Of a stretch of DNA of 64,000 bases, positions 41,521 to 49,627 are shown one piece after another. The stretch lies in contig NZ_CP014782.1 of the NCBI RefSeq assembly GCF_002005305.1, positions 5,828,001 through 5,892,000 on the forward strand. Direction: 5' to 3'. The translations under genes were made by a program, and so were the position numbers. Each line of letters starts with the position of its first letter. Positions within the stretch are counted from its first letter, which is position 1. The DNA is from Shewanella psychrophila. Its GTDB lineage: Bacteria > Pseudomonadota > Gammaproteobacteria > Enterobacterales > Shewanellaceae. The notes below the pieces were generated by a model, which had not been told where the DNA came from, ran no database searches, and saw only the letters and a list, made by a program, of their open reading frames with translations.

Positions 41521-42336
41521 ATGTTACCGACACAGGAACTCAGCCAAGTCGCGGCTTTAAAACAGCCACAAGACTCAGGAATTAACAGCACCTTTCTATC
41601 TGTCTTACTGCTGTTGTTCGTCTTTCATATTCTGACATTGAATGCGCAAACCAATTTAGAGACCTTCAGTTGGTTCAATGAATTTGGCACAGAACTACCT
41701 CGCTGGTTACTACTCAGCGTAACCGATCTCGGTGACGGTATTACCGCCGGTGCCTTAATCTTAATTTGTCTCACTTATAAGCCCCAATGGCTATATCGCG
41801 TTATAGTCACCACACTACTCTGCGCATTATGCGTGCACTTTTTTAAACAGTATTTCGATGCCCCAAGGCCTGCAGCCGTGCTTGAAGTCATCAATATTAT
41901 AGGCAAGGCCCGCTATGAACATGCGTTCCCATCAGGACATACCACTACAGCCTTCGCTTTAGCTGGCGTCATTTGGCTATTAGCCGACAAGCTATGGTGT
42001 AAGCTAAGCGTATTGATGCTGGCGACTGCGGTTGGTCTGTCGCGTATTGCTGTAGGAGCGCACTGGCCTGAAGATATAGCCTTTGGCGCGATATTAGGCT
42101 GGTTATTAGCCTATCTTGCTTGCAGTATAGCGCCACTATCGACACTAAAGCTCAAGTATCAATATTGGATTATCTTTGGCTTATCCATGGTTGTGCTAGT
42201 AAGTGAATTAAAGAATTTAGGCGAAGACCCTTTCTCTGTGCTCCTGTTTAACCGCTATCTCATCATCACGGCACTTATCTCCCTGACTATCTACATGTGC
42301 AGCAAGTTTCAAGTGAGCAATAAGCCAAAACAATAA
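41521..42336 (+). CDS. PAP2-family membrane phosphatase
   Basis: The 271-residue protein has about six membrane helices and the complete three-part PAP2 motif: KQYFDAPRP (K-x6-RP), FPSGHTTT (PSGH), and SRIAVGAHWPEDIAFG (SR-x5-H-x3-D). Enzymes of this type dephosphorylate lipid substrates such as undecaprenyl diphosphate, phosphatidic acid or lipid A, in the periplasm. The extended C-terminal helices are not part of the core. Substrate is not determined. It is followed by a terminator. Confidence 0.88.
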   Translation: MLPTQELSQVAALKQPQDSGINSTFLSVLLLLFVFHILTLNAQTNLETFSWFNEFGTELPRWLLLSVTDLGDGITAGALILICLTYKPQWLYRVIVTTLLCALCVHFFKQYFDAPRPAAVLEVINIIGKARYEHAFPSGHTTTAFALAGVIWLLADKLWCKLSVLMLATAVGLSRIAVGAHWPEDIAFGAILGWLLAYLACSIAPLSTLKLKYQYWIIFGLSMVVLVSELKNLGEDPFSVLLFNRYLIITALISLTIYMCSKFQVSNKPKQ

Positions 42337-42347
42337 AATGCATAAGC

Positions 42348-42371
42348 AGGGAGAACTCGCTCTCCCTTTTC
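42348..42371 (+). terminator. Intrinsic terminator of the PAP2 gene
   Basis: AGGGAGA (42348-42354) and TCTCCCT (42361-42367) form a 7-bp stem with a 6-base loop, followed by TTTT. Confidence 0.8.
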
Positions 42372-42406
42372 GCTATTAGCCCTCACTTCGGTAAGTTAAA
42401 GAGGAG

Positions 42407-43783
42407 TTAAAGCCCACCTAAAGTGAGCTTAGCCGGATCTAGAAGCTTCTCAAGCTCCTCACGCGGGATGTCGGTTTCTTCCTCGGCCACATCCAGTACC
42501 GCTCGACCTTCTTTATAAGACTTCTTGGCGATTTCAGCAGCCTTAGCATAGCCAATAATGGGGTTAAGCGCGGTCACCAGAATGGGATTACGCGCCAAGG
42601 CTTTCTGCAATTGCGCCTCGTTAACCTTAAATGTCGCTATGGCCTTATCCGCCAATAAGTAACTGACATTGGCCAGTAAGCTTATGCTGGATAACAAATT
42701 ATCTGCGATCATGGGCAGCATAACATTTAATTCAAAATTACCCGCCTGACCGCCCACAGTTATGGCGCTATCGTTACCTATAACCTGTGCTGCCACCATA
42801 GTTGCCGCCTCGGGGATCACCGGATTAACCTTACCCGGCATGATAGAAGAACCTGGTTGTAAGGCTTGTAGCTCAATTTCTCCCAAACCCGCCAATGGTC
42901 CCGAATTCATCCAACGCAGGTCGTTAGCTATCTTCATCATAGATACGGCCGTGGTTTTCAGCTGACCTGACAATGATACTGCGATGTCTTGAGTACCAAT
43001 ATGACTGAAAAAATTACTCGCAGGGGTAAACGTGATATTGGTCGCCTCGCTAAGCTGACGATTAAACTCTGCGGCGAAATCTTCATGGGCATTAATCCCA
43101 GTGCCGACTGCCGTCCCTCCCTGAGCCAAGCTCTGTAGTCTCGGCTTAATGGCATCGATTAAATCAATATTTTGCTCTATCTGGCTAGCCCAACTCAGTA
43201 AGCTCTGACTCATACGTACCGGCATGGCATCCATAAGATGAGTACGGCCGGTCTTGATATGATGATCGACTTCGTCCGCTTTATGTTTAATCACTTTCAG
43301 CAGGTGTTCTAATGCCGGTAATAAACGATTTTCCAACTCCATGGCGGCGCTGATATGAATACAGGAAGGGATGATATCGTTACTACTCTGACCATAATTG
43401 ACATGGTCGTTGGCACCGATAGTTTGATTGGCAACTTTAGACGCTATAGTGGCCAATACTTCGTTAGCGTTCATGTTCGAGCTAGTACCCGAGCCAGTTT
43501 GAAACACATCCACCGGGAAGTGCTGCATCATGGCCTTATCATCGAGTAGCTGAGACACAGCATCTGAGATACCATCTGCCATATCTTGTGGTAGCAAGGC
43601 TAACTTAGCATTAGCCTGAGCCGCAGCCGACTTGGCCAGCAGTAAGGCGCGAATAAATGCCTCAGGCATTCTCTTGCCACTGATGGGAAAGTTATTCACC
43701 GCTCGCTGTGTTTGAGCGCCGTATAGCGCCGAAGCAGGCACCTGAAGCTCTCCCATGCTGTCTTTTTCAATACGTGTAGTCAT
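42407..43783 (-). CDS. fumC: Class II fumarate hydratase FumC
   Basis: The 458-residue iron-independent fumarase has TGSGTSSNMNANEVLA, GRTHLMDAMPVRM, GGTAVGTGINAHEDF and the signature GSSIMPGKVNPVIPEA. The start ATG 43783 has an AGGAAG Shine-Dalgarno; an ATG five codons upstream is less well placed. It lies downstream of the FagA-like gene and its Fur box, with a decayed gene fragment between. In E. coli and Pseudomonas this enzyme replaces Fe-S fumarases under iron limitation or oxidative stress, which suits the Fur context. Confidence 0.93.
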   Translation of the reverse strand: MTTRIEKDSMGELQVPASALYGAQTQRAVNNFPISGKRMPEAFIRALLLAKSAAAQANAKLALLPQDMADGISDAVSQLLDDKAMMQHFPVDVFQTGSGTSSNMNANEVLATIASKVANQTIGANDHVNYGQSSNDIIPSCIHISAAMELENRLLPALEHLLKVIKHKADEVDHHIKTGRTHLMDAMPVRMSQSLLSWASQIEQNIDLIDAIKPRLQSLAQGGTAVGTGINAHEDFAAEFNRQLSEATNITFTPASNFFSHIGTQDIAVSLSGQLKTTAVSMMKIANDLRWMNSGPLAGLGEIELQALQPGSSIMPGKVNPVIPEAATMVAAQVIGNDSAITVGGQAGNFELNVMLPMIADNLLSSISLLANVSYLLADKAIATFKVNEAQLQKALARNPILVTALNPIIGYAKAAEIAKKSYKEGRAVLDVAEEETDIPREELEKLLDPAKLTLGGL

Positions 43784-43829
43784 GATCTTCCTATCCATTA
43801 TTTATTACATACTATCGCTACAAGCTTAT

Positions 43830-43985
43830 TCAGTGAGCTAAACCTGACTTAAAGAACTCGCTAGTTACTCTCAGTTCATAGAAAATCTGTTCGAGCTCCT
43901 TCTTCTGACATCTGTATCGACCAATCTAGAAAGCGCACTCAAGGGTTTGTAGATGTTACCCGGACACCCATAAACTGACCAATGT
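43830..43985 (-). pseudogene. Frameshifted duplicate of the FagA-like gene 3' end
   Basis: On the minus strand this stretch repeats the last third of the neighbouring gene. NIYKPLSALSRLVD is readable in one frame, then one base is missing, and the following QKKELEQIFYELRVTSEFFKSGLAH-stop reads in another frame. The intact gene has QKQELEQLFYELRVTSQFFKAGLAH. The copy has no start. It arose by tandem duplication of about 155 bp and has since diverged. Confidence 0.82.
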
Positions 43986-43991
43986 CCTTTC

Positions 43992-44375
43992 TTAGTGAGC
44001 TAAGCCTGCTTTAAAGAATTGGCTAGTCACTCTTAACTCATAAAATAACTGCTCTAACTCTTGTTTCTGAGAATGACTGTCAACGAGCCTCGACAAGGCA
44101 CTCAAGGGTTTATAGATGTTATCCAGACACCATAGCCTCCAGTGACTCTCGAGCATGTCATCAGCTAAAGTATCGAGCAATAATCGATACTCTGCCACAT
44201 GGAGGGACCAGGCTGAATGTTTACACCCTCCCATTAAGGCTTGCTCCATGGAAAACCAGATCAATACCAGGCTGGGATTATCAACTTCTTCGCCATGGCG
44301 TATCTTATGGCGAAGCACATTGATCGCAGGATCTTGACTATCAAACTGTGGAAAACATTGACACATACAAATCAC
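43992..44375 (-). CDS. FagA-like Fur-associated protein upstream of fumC
   Basis: The 127-residue soluble protein has no recognised domain: an N-terminal Cys pair (MICMCQCF), a His/Arg patch (VLRHKIRHGEE), and a conserved-looking helical core (SLHVAEYRLLLDTLADDMLESHWRLWCLDNIYKPLSALSRLVD). A 19-base Fur box lies about 18 bases before the start, and fumC follows on the same strand. This mirrors the Fur-controlled fagA-fumC-orfX-sod operon of Pseudomonas aeruginosa, so I call it FagA-like from context. Sequence relation to FagA itself needs a search. Iron-limited expression is predicted. Confidence 0.6.
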   Translation of the reverse strand: MICMCQCFPQFDSQDPAINVLRHKIRHGEEVDNPSLVLIWFSMEQALMGGCKHSAWSLHVAEYRLLLDTLADDMLESHWRLWCLDNIYKPLSALSRLVDSHSQKQELEQLFYELRVTSQFFKAGLAH

Positions 44376-44490
44376 CTAACGAGAGCAAGAGTGAGAATAA
44401 TAATTAATATCATTAAGTGGTTTTATTCTAAATATGTCAATCCTATTTACGCAGCGAGACTGAAACGATAAAAAGAGTTTCATCAGATTG
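44376..44490. other. Promoter region of the FagA-like gene
   Basis: This stretch contains the Fur box (listed separately) and A/T-rich sequence with no gene. The tandem heptamers begin just beyond it, about 120 bases upstream of the start codon. Confidence 0.5.
44393..44411 (-). promoter_or_regulatory. Fur box before the FagA-like gene
   Basis: GAGAATAATAATTAATATC matches the 19-base Fur consensus GATAATGATAATCATTATC at 15 positions. It is centred about 27 bases upstream of the start codon, where it would cover the promoter or the start of transcription. Confidence 0.75.
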
Positions 44491-44493
44491 AAT

Positions 44494-44566
44494 AAGCGGT
44501 AAGCGGTAAGCGGTAAGCGGTAAGCGGTAAGCGGTAAGCGGTAAGCGGTAAGCGGTAAGCGGTAAG
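44494..44566. repeat. Heptanucleotide tandem repeat (AAGCGGT, 10.4 copies)
   Basis: Ten perfect AAGCGGT units (44494-44563) are followed by a partial AAG. No variant units are seen. A 7-base unit is not a multiple of three, but the array is intergenic, so length change would alter spacing and not reading frame. It lies between the end of the alkyl-sulfatase gene and the FagA-like promoter. Confidence 0.97.
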
Positions 44567-44572
44567 ATAAAT

Positions 44573-44600
44573 GCAGTTCCTAGTGATACCTAGGAACTGC
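44573..44600 (-). terminator. Strong hairpin after the alkyl-sulfatase gene
   Basis: GCAGTTCCTAG (44573-44583) and CTAGGAACTGC (44590-44600) form a perfect 11-bp stem with a 6-base loop, 15 bases after the stop codon. The minus strand continues ATTTATCTT, a weak T-rich tail, then the heptamer array. Confidence 0.65.
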
Positions 44601-44615
44601 CTGGCCTAATGACCT

Positions 44616-46739
44616 CTAAGGTGTAACAATATCGAACACGCCTTTGGGTTTATCCAATAATCTAAAGAAACTCACTAGATCCAACTTACTGCCCTCAATA
44701 TTTAGCTCATCTGAGAACAAGAGATCCGAAGCCCCCGCATTACCTATGATCAGATCGATAAATAGCTCATGACTGATATTTAAGGTCACATCGGCATTCT
44801 CAGCCTTAGCCGCTTTGCGGTGATGTAATACTGAATTGTTCAACTCCAATACATAGTTTTCATCGAGATCGATAAAGTTAATATTGAGCAAATAATGCTT
44901 ACCGAACGCTTCGGGGCCGATCACACGCGATGCCATAGATTGCAGGAAGTTCTCAACCGGCGAACGCAGCAATATCTGTTTCATAGAAACTAAATCTATA
45001 CCCTTCTCCGGGACCCCATGACGTAACTCAAATGCGGCCGATAGGTACACATCACGCCAAGCGGCAGACTCTGCCTGATAGCCAAGTTGATCATAGCTCT
45101 TAGCCAGTAGCTCCTTAGCGGGTAGATTCGTACTGTCGGCAAAAACCAGCTTATTGAGCAATTCAGCGCTCCAGCGATATTCCCCTGCAACGAAGGCTTG
45201 CTCCCCATGAGCTAACACCGCAGCCGTACCTCCCATCAGGTCGACATATTTTTGAGCCGATTGAGACTCAGGCAAAGGGTCTAAGTTAGCTGGATTAGCA
45301 TCATACCAACCAAGATAGGCCTGATAGACCGCCTTGGCATTGTGTTTAGCTGTACCGTAATAGCCTCGACTGGCGAAGGTATTCGCTAGCGCTGGTGGCA
45401 TCTCGATAGCTTCGGCTATCTCGGCAGGGGTTAGCCCCTGGTTGAGCATGCGTACAGATTGATCGTGAATGTATTTATAGGTGTCCCTCTGTTTGCCTAA
45501 GAAATCAGCGATGGCATCACCACCCCATATCGGCCAATGATGGCTGCCGAAATAGACCTTGGCCTCTTTCTGATTAGTGAGTGCCTCATCAATCGAGCGA
45601 CTCCATTCAAGTGCATCCCTAACTTTCGCTCCCCGCAAGGTATAGAGGTTATGCATGGTCTTAGAAACTAGCTCGGCACCGCAATAGGCCTGCAGTTCTG
45701 GCAGATAAAAGGTAAATTCAGAGGGAGCCTCTGTACCGGATACTATCTGAAATTCGAACTTCACCCCATCAATCACCGTAGCCTCATCGACTTCTACCGT
45801 GATACTAGGTGCCAAGATGCTAAACGTACCAAATGCAGGCTCCTTGCCTAAACCCGAATCGATATGCCCTCGAGCAGAACGGGGCAGTTGCTTACCATAC
45901 ATGTACATGGCTCGGCGACTCATGGCTGTTCCGGCCATCACATTCTCACTCGTGGCCTCATGCATAAAACCACCCGGTGCAACTATATCTATCGCGCCAA
46001 TATCAGCCAGTTTTTCATCATCCAGTAGACCCAGAGCGCCACCAAAATGATCCATATGGCTATGGGTAAAGATAATACCTGAGATAGGTCTTTCACCAAG
46101 CTGCTTATTCACAAACGCCAGGGCAGCCTTCGCCGTTTCCGCCGTGGTCAGAGGATCAACGATAATCCAGCCTGTTTTCCCGGCGATCACTGTCATGTTA
46201 GCTAAATCGAAACCGCGAACTTGATATACCCCCTGAGTCACTTCAAACAATCCGTGGATGTTATTCAGGCTCGCCTGTCGCCATAGACTCGGGTTAACAC
46301 TCGCTGGTGCCTCTCCCTGAATGAAATCGTATGCGGGTCTGTCCCAGATACTTTTTCCCTGTGCATCAAGCACTTTTAATTCCGGCAGTTTAGCGATAAA
46401 ACCCCGATTCGCATCGGTGAAATCTTGCTTATCCTTGAAAGGCAACTGAGTCAACAATGCAGAATTTGCCTCTAGGGTATGGCGAGTCGCGGGGGTAAAA
46501 CCATAGGCATCCACCGCATCGGCCGCTACGGGAGTGGCTGCTATGTCTGATCTCTTATCGACCTGAGGCTGACAGGCTTGCAGCAACACGGCACCGGAAA
46601 AGAGAAGCGTACGACTCAGCTTGATTCGACTGTTCTTAAATCGAGTCAGTTTACTTCGAGAAGGATGTAAGCTTTGATTTTTACTCTGCTTGAGAAAAGA
46701 CCGCTGATAGCTATCCATTTTATTATGATTATTCAACAT
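44616..46739 (-). CDS. Alkyl sulfatase-like metallo-beta-lactamase-fold hydrolase
   Basis: The 707-residue protein belongs to the SdsA1/YjcS family of alkyl sulfatases. A lipoprotein-type signal (lipobox LLQAC, Cys56) follows an unusually long basic N-terminus; an ATG at codon 8 is an alternative start. The metallo-beta-lactamase domain has the zinc motif THSHMDHFGG (about residue 226-235) and later CGAELVSKTMHNLYTLRG and GSHHWPIWGG. A helical dimerisation domain (about 455-590) and a SCP2-like C-terminal domain (about 595-707) complete the fold. It would cleave sulfate from long-chain alkyl sulfates outside the cytoplasm. Confidence 0.88.
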   Translation of the reverse strand: MLNNHNKMDSYQRSFLKQSKNQSLHPSRSKLTRFKNSRIKLSRTLLFSGAVLLQACQPQVDKRSDIAATPVAADAVDAYGFTPATRHTLEANSALLTQLPFKDKQDFTDANRGFIAKLPELKVLDAQGKSIWDRPAYDFIQGEAPASVNPSLWRQASLNNIHGLFEVTQGVYQVRGFDLANMTVIAGKTGWIIVDPLTTAETAKAALAFVNKQLGERPISGIIFTHSHMDHFGGALGLLDDEKLADIGAIDIVAPGGFMHEATSENVMAGTAMSRRAMYMYGKQLPRSARGHIDSGLGKEPAFGTFSILAPSITVEVDEATVIDGVKFEFQIVSGTEAPSEFTFYLPELQAYCGAELVSKTMHNLYTLRGAKVRDALEWSRSIDEALTNQKEAKVYFGSHHWPIWGGDAIADFLGKQRDTYKYIHDQSVRMLNQGLTPAEIAEAIEMPPALANTFASRGYYGTAKHNAKAVYQAYLGWYDANPANLDPLPESQSAQKYVDLMGGTAAVLAHGEQAFVAGEYRWSAELLNKLVFADSTNLPAKELLAKSYDQLGYQAESAAWRDVYLSAAFELRHGVPEKGIDLVSMKQILLRSPVENFLQSMASRVIGPEAFGKHYLLNINFIDLDENYVLELNNSVLHHRKAAKAENADVTLNISHELFIDLIIGNAGASDLLFSDELNIEGSKLDLVSFFRLLDKPKGVFDIVTP

Positions 46740-46867
46740 GGGTACTCACTCTGGTGTTAACAACTAGAGCTAACCTATTACACTAACACAACACTGTGGT
46801 TATCATTTTCGGCCAATATAAACGCATGTTTATATTGGCTTGGATTCAATTTCAAAACGAAAAATGA

Positions 46868-47944
46868 CTATAAGTTGATACAGGAATCTTGCAATGACTT
46901 ACTTTGAATACGAAAAGAGACTGGACTGCTACCATGCCATCGGTGAAATGCGCGAGAAAAGTTAGTTAAACTGGTATAGCCCAGTTTATCTGAGAGCAAG
47001 GTGATAGAAAGCTCAGTATTCATCAAGTAGTGATAAGCTAATTCCTTGCGCTTTTGTTGCAGCAAGTCTCGAAAACTGGTGCCCTCCTCCTTCAGCTTGC
47101 GACTCAATGTTCGCTCACTGATATTATACACTTGCGCAACCATATGGGCCTTCGGCTCTCCCGACACCAACATGGCATGAATCGCCTGACTTGTTTTCTC
47201 CTGCCACTTAAGAGCCTGCATCTTATCCAGATAATCTCTTACTTTAGTCTCATTTTGAGCCGCTAGTATTGGATTTCCCATGACAGCAGAATGCTCCAAC
47301 GTGCTTCTATCCATCCATAAACAATTTTCTTGTTTATTAAAAGAGATTGGACAGGAAAAACATGATTGCCATGAGTGAATATCTTTTGGCTCAACTCGCA
47401 TCAACTCGACACTCAAAACAAATTTACCATGGCCTAAGATCAGTTCACCGTGATGCACTAAGGTGGCAAAAAATGCATCTATCGACATAGGACTGATATC
47501 AACTCCGGGCAATGGGGTAATAGTGAATCCCAAGCGATCAGGCGTTCTTTGTAATTTAATGCTGGCAGAGTTACTCACAAGTGCTGAGTAATTAGGCAGC
47601 GCTTCAAAAGCCTGAGCAAGTGTCGCCGAGGTCATCATCAATAAGCCAAGAGAGCGAAAATGCATAGGATAAGCATACTGGCCCACAGTCAAACCGAATG
47701 CCGCTGATCCAGTTGCCTGCTCGGCCTGACTCCAGAGTCGGGTCATGCGCTCTATGGCGATTCTGGAGTCGGGCGCAGATTCGACTTCATCGAGACATAG
47801 GCCCGCATTGTCGAATACACCATAAGCATCAACACCGGATGCACTTAAGGCCCTGGATACTGCGATAGCCCAAGCTGAAATCGTACTATACCTCGATTTA
47901 TCAGGCATATCGGCCTGCATAGGCTTAGTCAATATTAAGGCCAT
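46868..47944 (-). CDS. AraC-family regulator with Arabinose_bd-type domain
   Basis: The 358-residue protein has an N-terminal ligand domain of the OruR/ArgR-like type (about 25-210: LWSQAEQATGSAAFGLTVGQYAYPMHFRSLGLLMMTSATLAQAFEAL). The C-terminal AraC double HTH (about 255-345) contains VAQVYNISERTLSRKLKEEGTSFRDLLQQKRKELA and LSDKLGYTSLTNFSRAFHRWHGSSP. It lies 128 bases upstream of the alkyl-sulfatase gene on the same strand, so it is the likely regulator of that enzyme. Confidence 0.88.
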   Translation of the reverse strand: MALILTKPMQADMPDKSRYSTISAWAIAVSRALSASGVDAYGVFDNAGLCLDEVESAPDSRIAIERMTRLWSQAEQATGSAAFGLTVGQYAYPMHFRSLGLLMMTSATLAQAFEALPNYSALVSNSASIKLQRTPDRLGFTITPLPGVDISPMSIDAFFATLVHHGELILGHGKFVLSVELMRVEPKDIHSWQSCFSCPISFNKQENCLWMDRSTLEHSAVMGNPILAAQNETKVRDYLDKMQALKWQEKTSQAIHAMLVSGEPKAHMVAQVYNISERTLSRKLKEEGTSFRDLLQQKRKELAYHYLMNTELSITLLSDKLGYTSLTNFSRAFHRWHGSSPVSFRIQSKSLQDSCINL

Positions 47945-48347
47945 TTTCAGGTTTAGTGCACATTTAAGTCACATCAGATTTTATAAGTACCCCTAGTAAT
48001 ATCACAAGCCTTGCGTAAAGCGCATTCCACTTTTGACCAATATCATCTGTAAATATGATGAGTATCCAAAGTAGTTTCCTGCGTTATACACATTTTTATG
48101 CTGGAAATAACCAGCCGGACGTAGCCAATAAATGATTCTAACCATCTTCTTATTCAACATTTAACACGACTAAAACCCACCCAACAAAATGAAATTAACC
48201 AACTGATATTAAAACACTTAATCAGCATTAAAAACATTTAATCTTGCCGGCAATAATTCCGCTTTACTTAGGCAAAAAAAGTTCTAAAATCCGTCTCCCA
48301 ATTTAGTCATTTAACCAAAAATTAAATCTGTTCACTAGGAGGTAAAG
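47945..48347. other. Intergenic region between araC-type gene and MFS gene
   Basis: Apart from the MFS ribosome-binding site (AGGAGGT, 48337-48343), the roughly 400 bases are A/T-rich with no gene and no clear repeat or operator. It must hold the two divergent promoters. Confidence 0.5.
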
Positions 48348-49520
48348 GTGGATACTGCCGCCGTTCATGATTCAAAAAATAGCACCTTAGTTCCAGTCCT
48401 GGGACTGTCTTTTTTTGCTGTAGCTTCAGGCTTTTTAATGAGCCTAATCCCATTATCACTAACGTCATTTGGACTGGATAAAACCTTAGTCCCATGGCTT
48501 GCTAGCATCTTCTATTTAGGGCTACTCATTGGCGCCACCAGCGTCGAGAGAGTTATTAGCAAGATTGGACACAGAGCCGCGTTTGTCGCCTTCCTCTGTC
48601 TGTTGATTGCCAGCATTATCATTATGCTATTGCTGGCCATAGAATCAGTTTGGCTAGGGGCGCGTTTTATCGCGGGAATGGCCGTTGCAGGGGTATTTGT
48701 GGTAGTCGAATCTTGGCTCTTGATGGCAAATAATGCCAAAGCCAGAGCTAAGCGATTAGGGTTATATATGACTTCACTCTATGGCGGCAGTGCACTAGGA
48801 CAATTGGCGATAGGACCATTAGGCACCGACGGTGTGACGCCTTACCTGTATATCATTGGATTATTGATGCTGGCAGTGCTGCCACCTTTACTGATTAAAT
48901 CTGGGCAGCCAGAGAAAAAAGCCCAACAAAAAATGCGCATTAACGAAATAAAAAAATTAAGCCGCCCCGCTATTATAGGCTGCTTAATTTCAGGCTTACT
49001 ACTAGGTCCGATTTACGGACTTATGCCTTCGTATATTACGGCTCAGGACGCTCAGGTCCAGCATACTGGGATCTTAATGGCCTGTATAGTCTTAGGAGGC
49101 ATGTTAGTACAACCTTTGGTGAGCTATCTCTCTACAAGAATGAGTAAGAGTTTGCTCATGGCGATGTTTAGCTTATTAGGGACACTTGCGGTTGTGGGCA
49201 TACTTGAATCTCAACCACTATTGTTAATCGGAGTAAGTTATCTGGTATTAGGTGCAGCCAGCTTTGCTCTCTATCCAATAGCAATCACACTCGCCTGCGA
49301 GACACTGCCTATGGCTAAAATCGTCTCGGCGACAGAGATCATGTTACTCAGCTACAGTGTGGGGTCAGTTTTAGGGCCTCTTTTCGCCACTAAGCTAACG
49401 CAGAGCAGTAATGGCATACTCTATTATCTTGGCGGCATCATGCTGACAAGCTGTTTGTATATGCTTATTAAGAGCATAGAGAAACTAGAGTCAGGGCATA
49501 AACCAGTTGCAGGGTTATAA
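48348..49520 (+). CDS. MFS transporter (YcaD-like)
   Basis: The 390-residue protein has twelve predicted membrane helices. The first half shows PLSLTSFGLDKTLVPWLASIFYLGLLIGA and RFIAGMAVAGVFVVVESWLL, the pattern of the YcaD branch of the major facilitator family. The start is GTG at 48348, preceded by a strong AGGAGGT Shine-Dalgarno. The substrate is unknown; it is followed by a strong terminator. Confidence 0.85.
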   Translation: MDTAAVHDSKNSTLVPVLGLSFFAVASGFLMSLIPLSLTSFGLDKTLVPWLASIFYLGLLIGATSVERVISKIGHRAAFVAFLCLLIASIIIMLLLAIESVWLGARFIAGMAVAGVFVVVESWLLMANNAKARAKRLGLYMTSLYGGSALGQLAIGPLGTDGVTPYLYIIGLLMLAVLPPLLIKSGQPEKKAQQKMRINEIKKLSRPAIIGCLISGLLLGPIYGLMPSYITAQDAQVQHTGILMACIVLGGMLVQPLVSYLSTRMSKSLLMAMFSLLGTLAVVGILESQPLLLIGVSYLVLGAASFALYPIAITLACETLPMAKIVSATEIMLLSYSVGSVLGPLFATKLTQSSNGILYYLGGIMLTSCLYMLIKSIEKLESGHKPVAGL

Positions 49521-49547
49521 GCCCCCTTTTGCGGAAGTATAAAACAA

Positions 49548-49583
49548 AACAACAAAGCGCTGAAGGTTCTGCGCTTTGTTGTT
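49548..49583. terminator. Strong terminator after the MFS gene
   Basis: AACAACAAAGCGC (49548-49560) and GCGCTTTGTTGTT (49571-49583) form a perfect 13-bp stem with a 10-base loop. It lies between convergent genes and may serve both strands. Confidence 0.8.
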
Positions 49584-49627
49584 ACTGATTAAAAGATCCT
49601 GCAGCACATCATAAAGATAGCTCTGCA

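Noticed and set aside
44494..44566. Heptamer array as a CRISPR
   Set aside because: Units are 7 bp, contiguous and without spacers.
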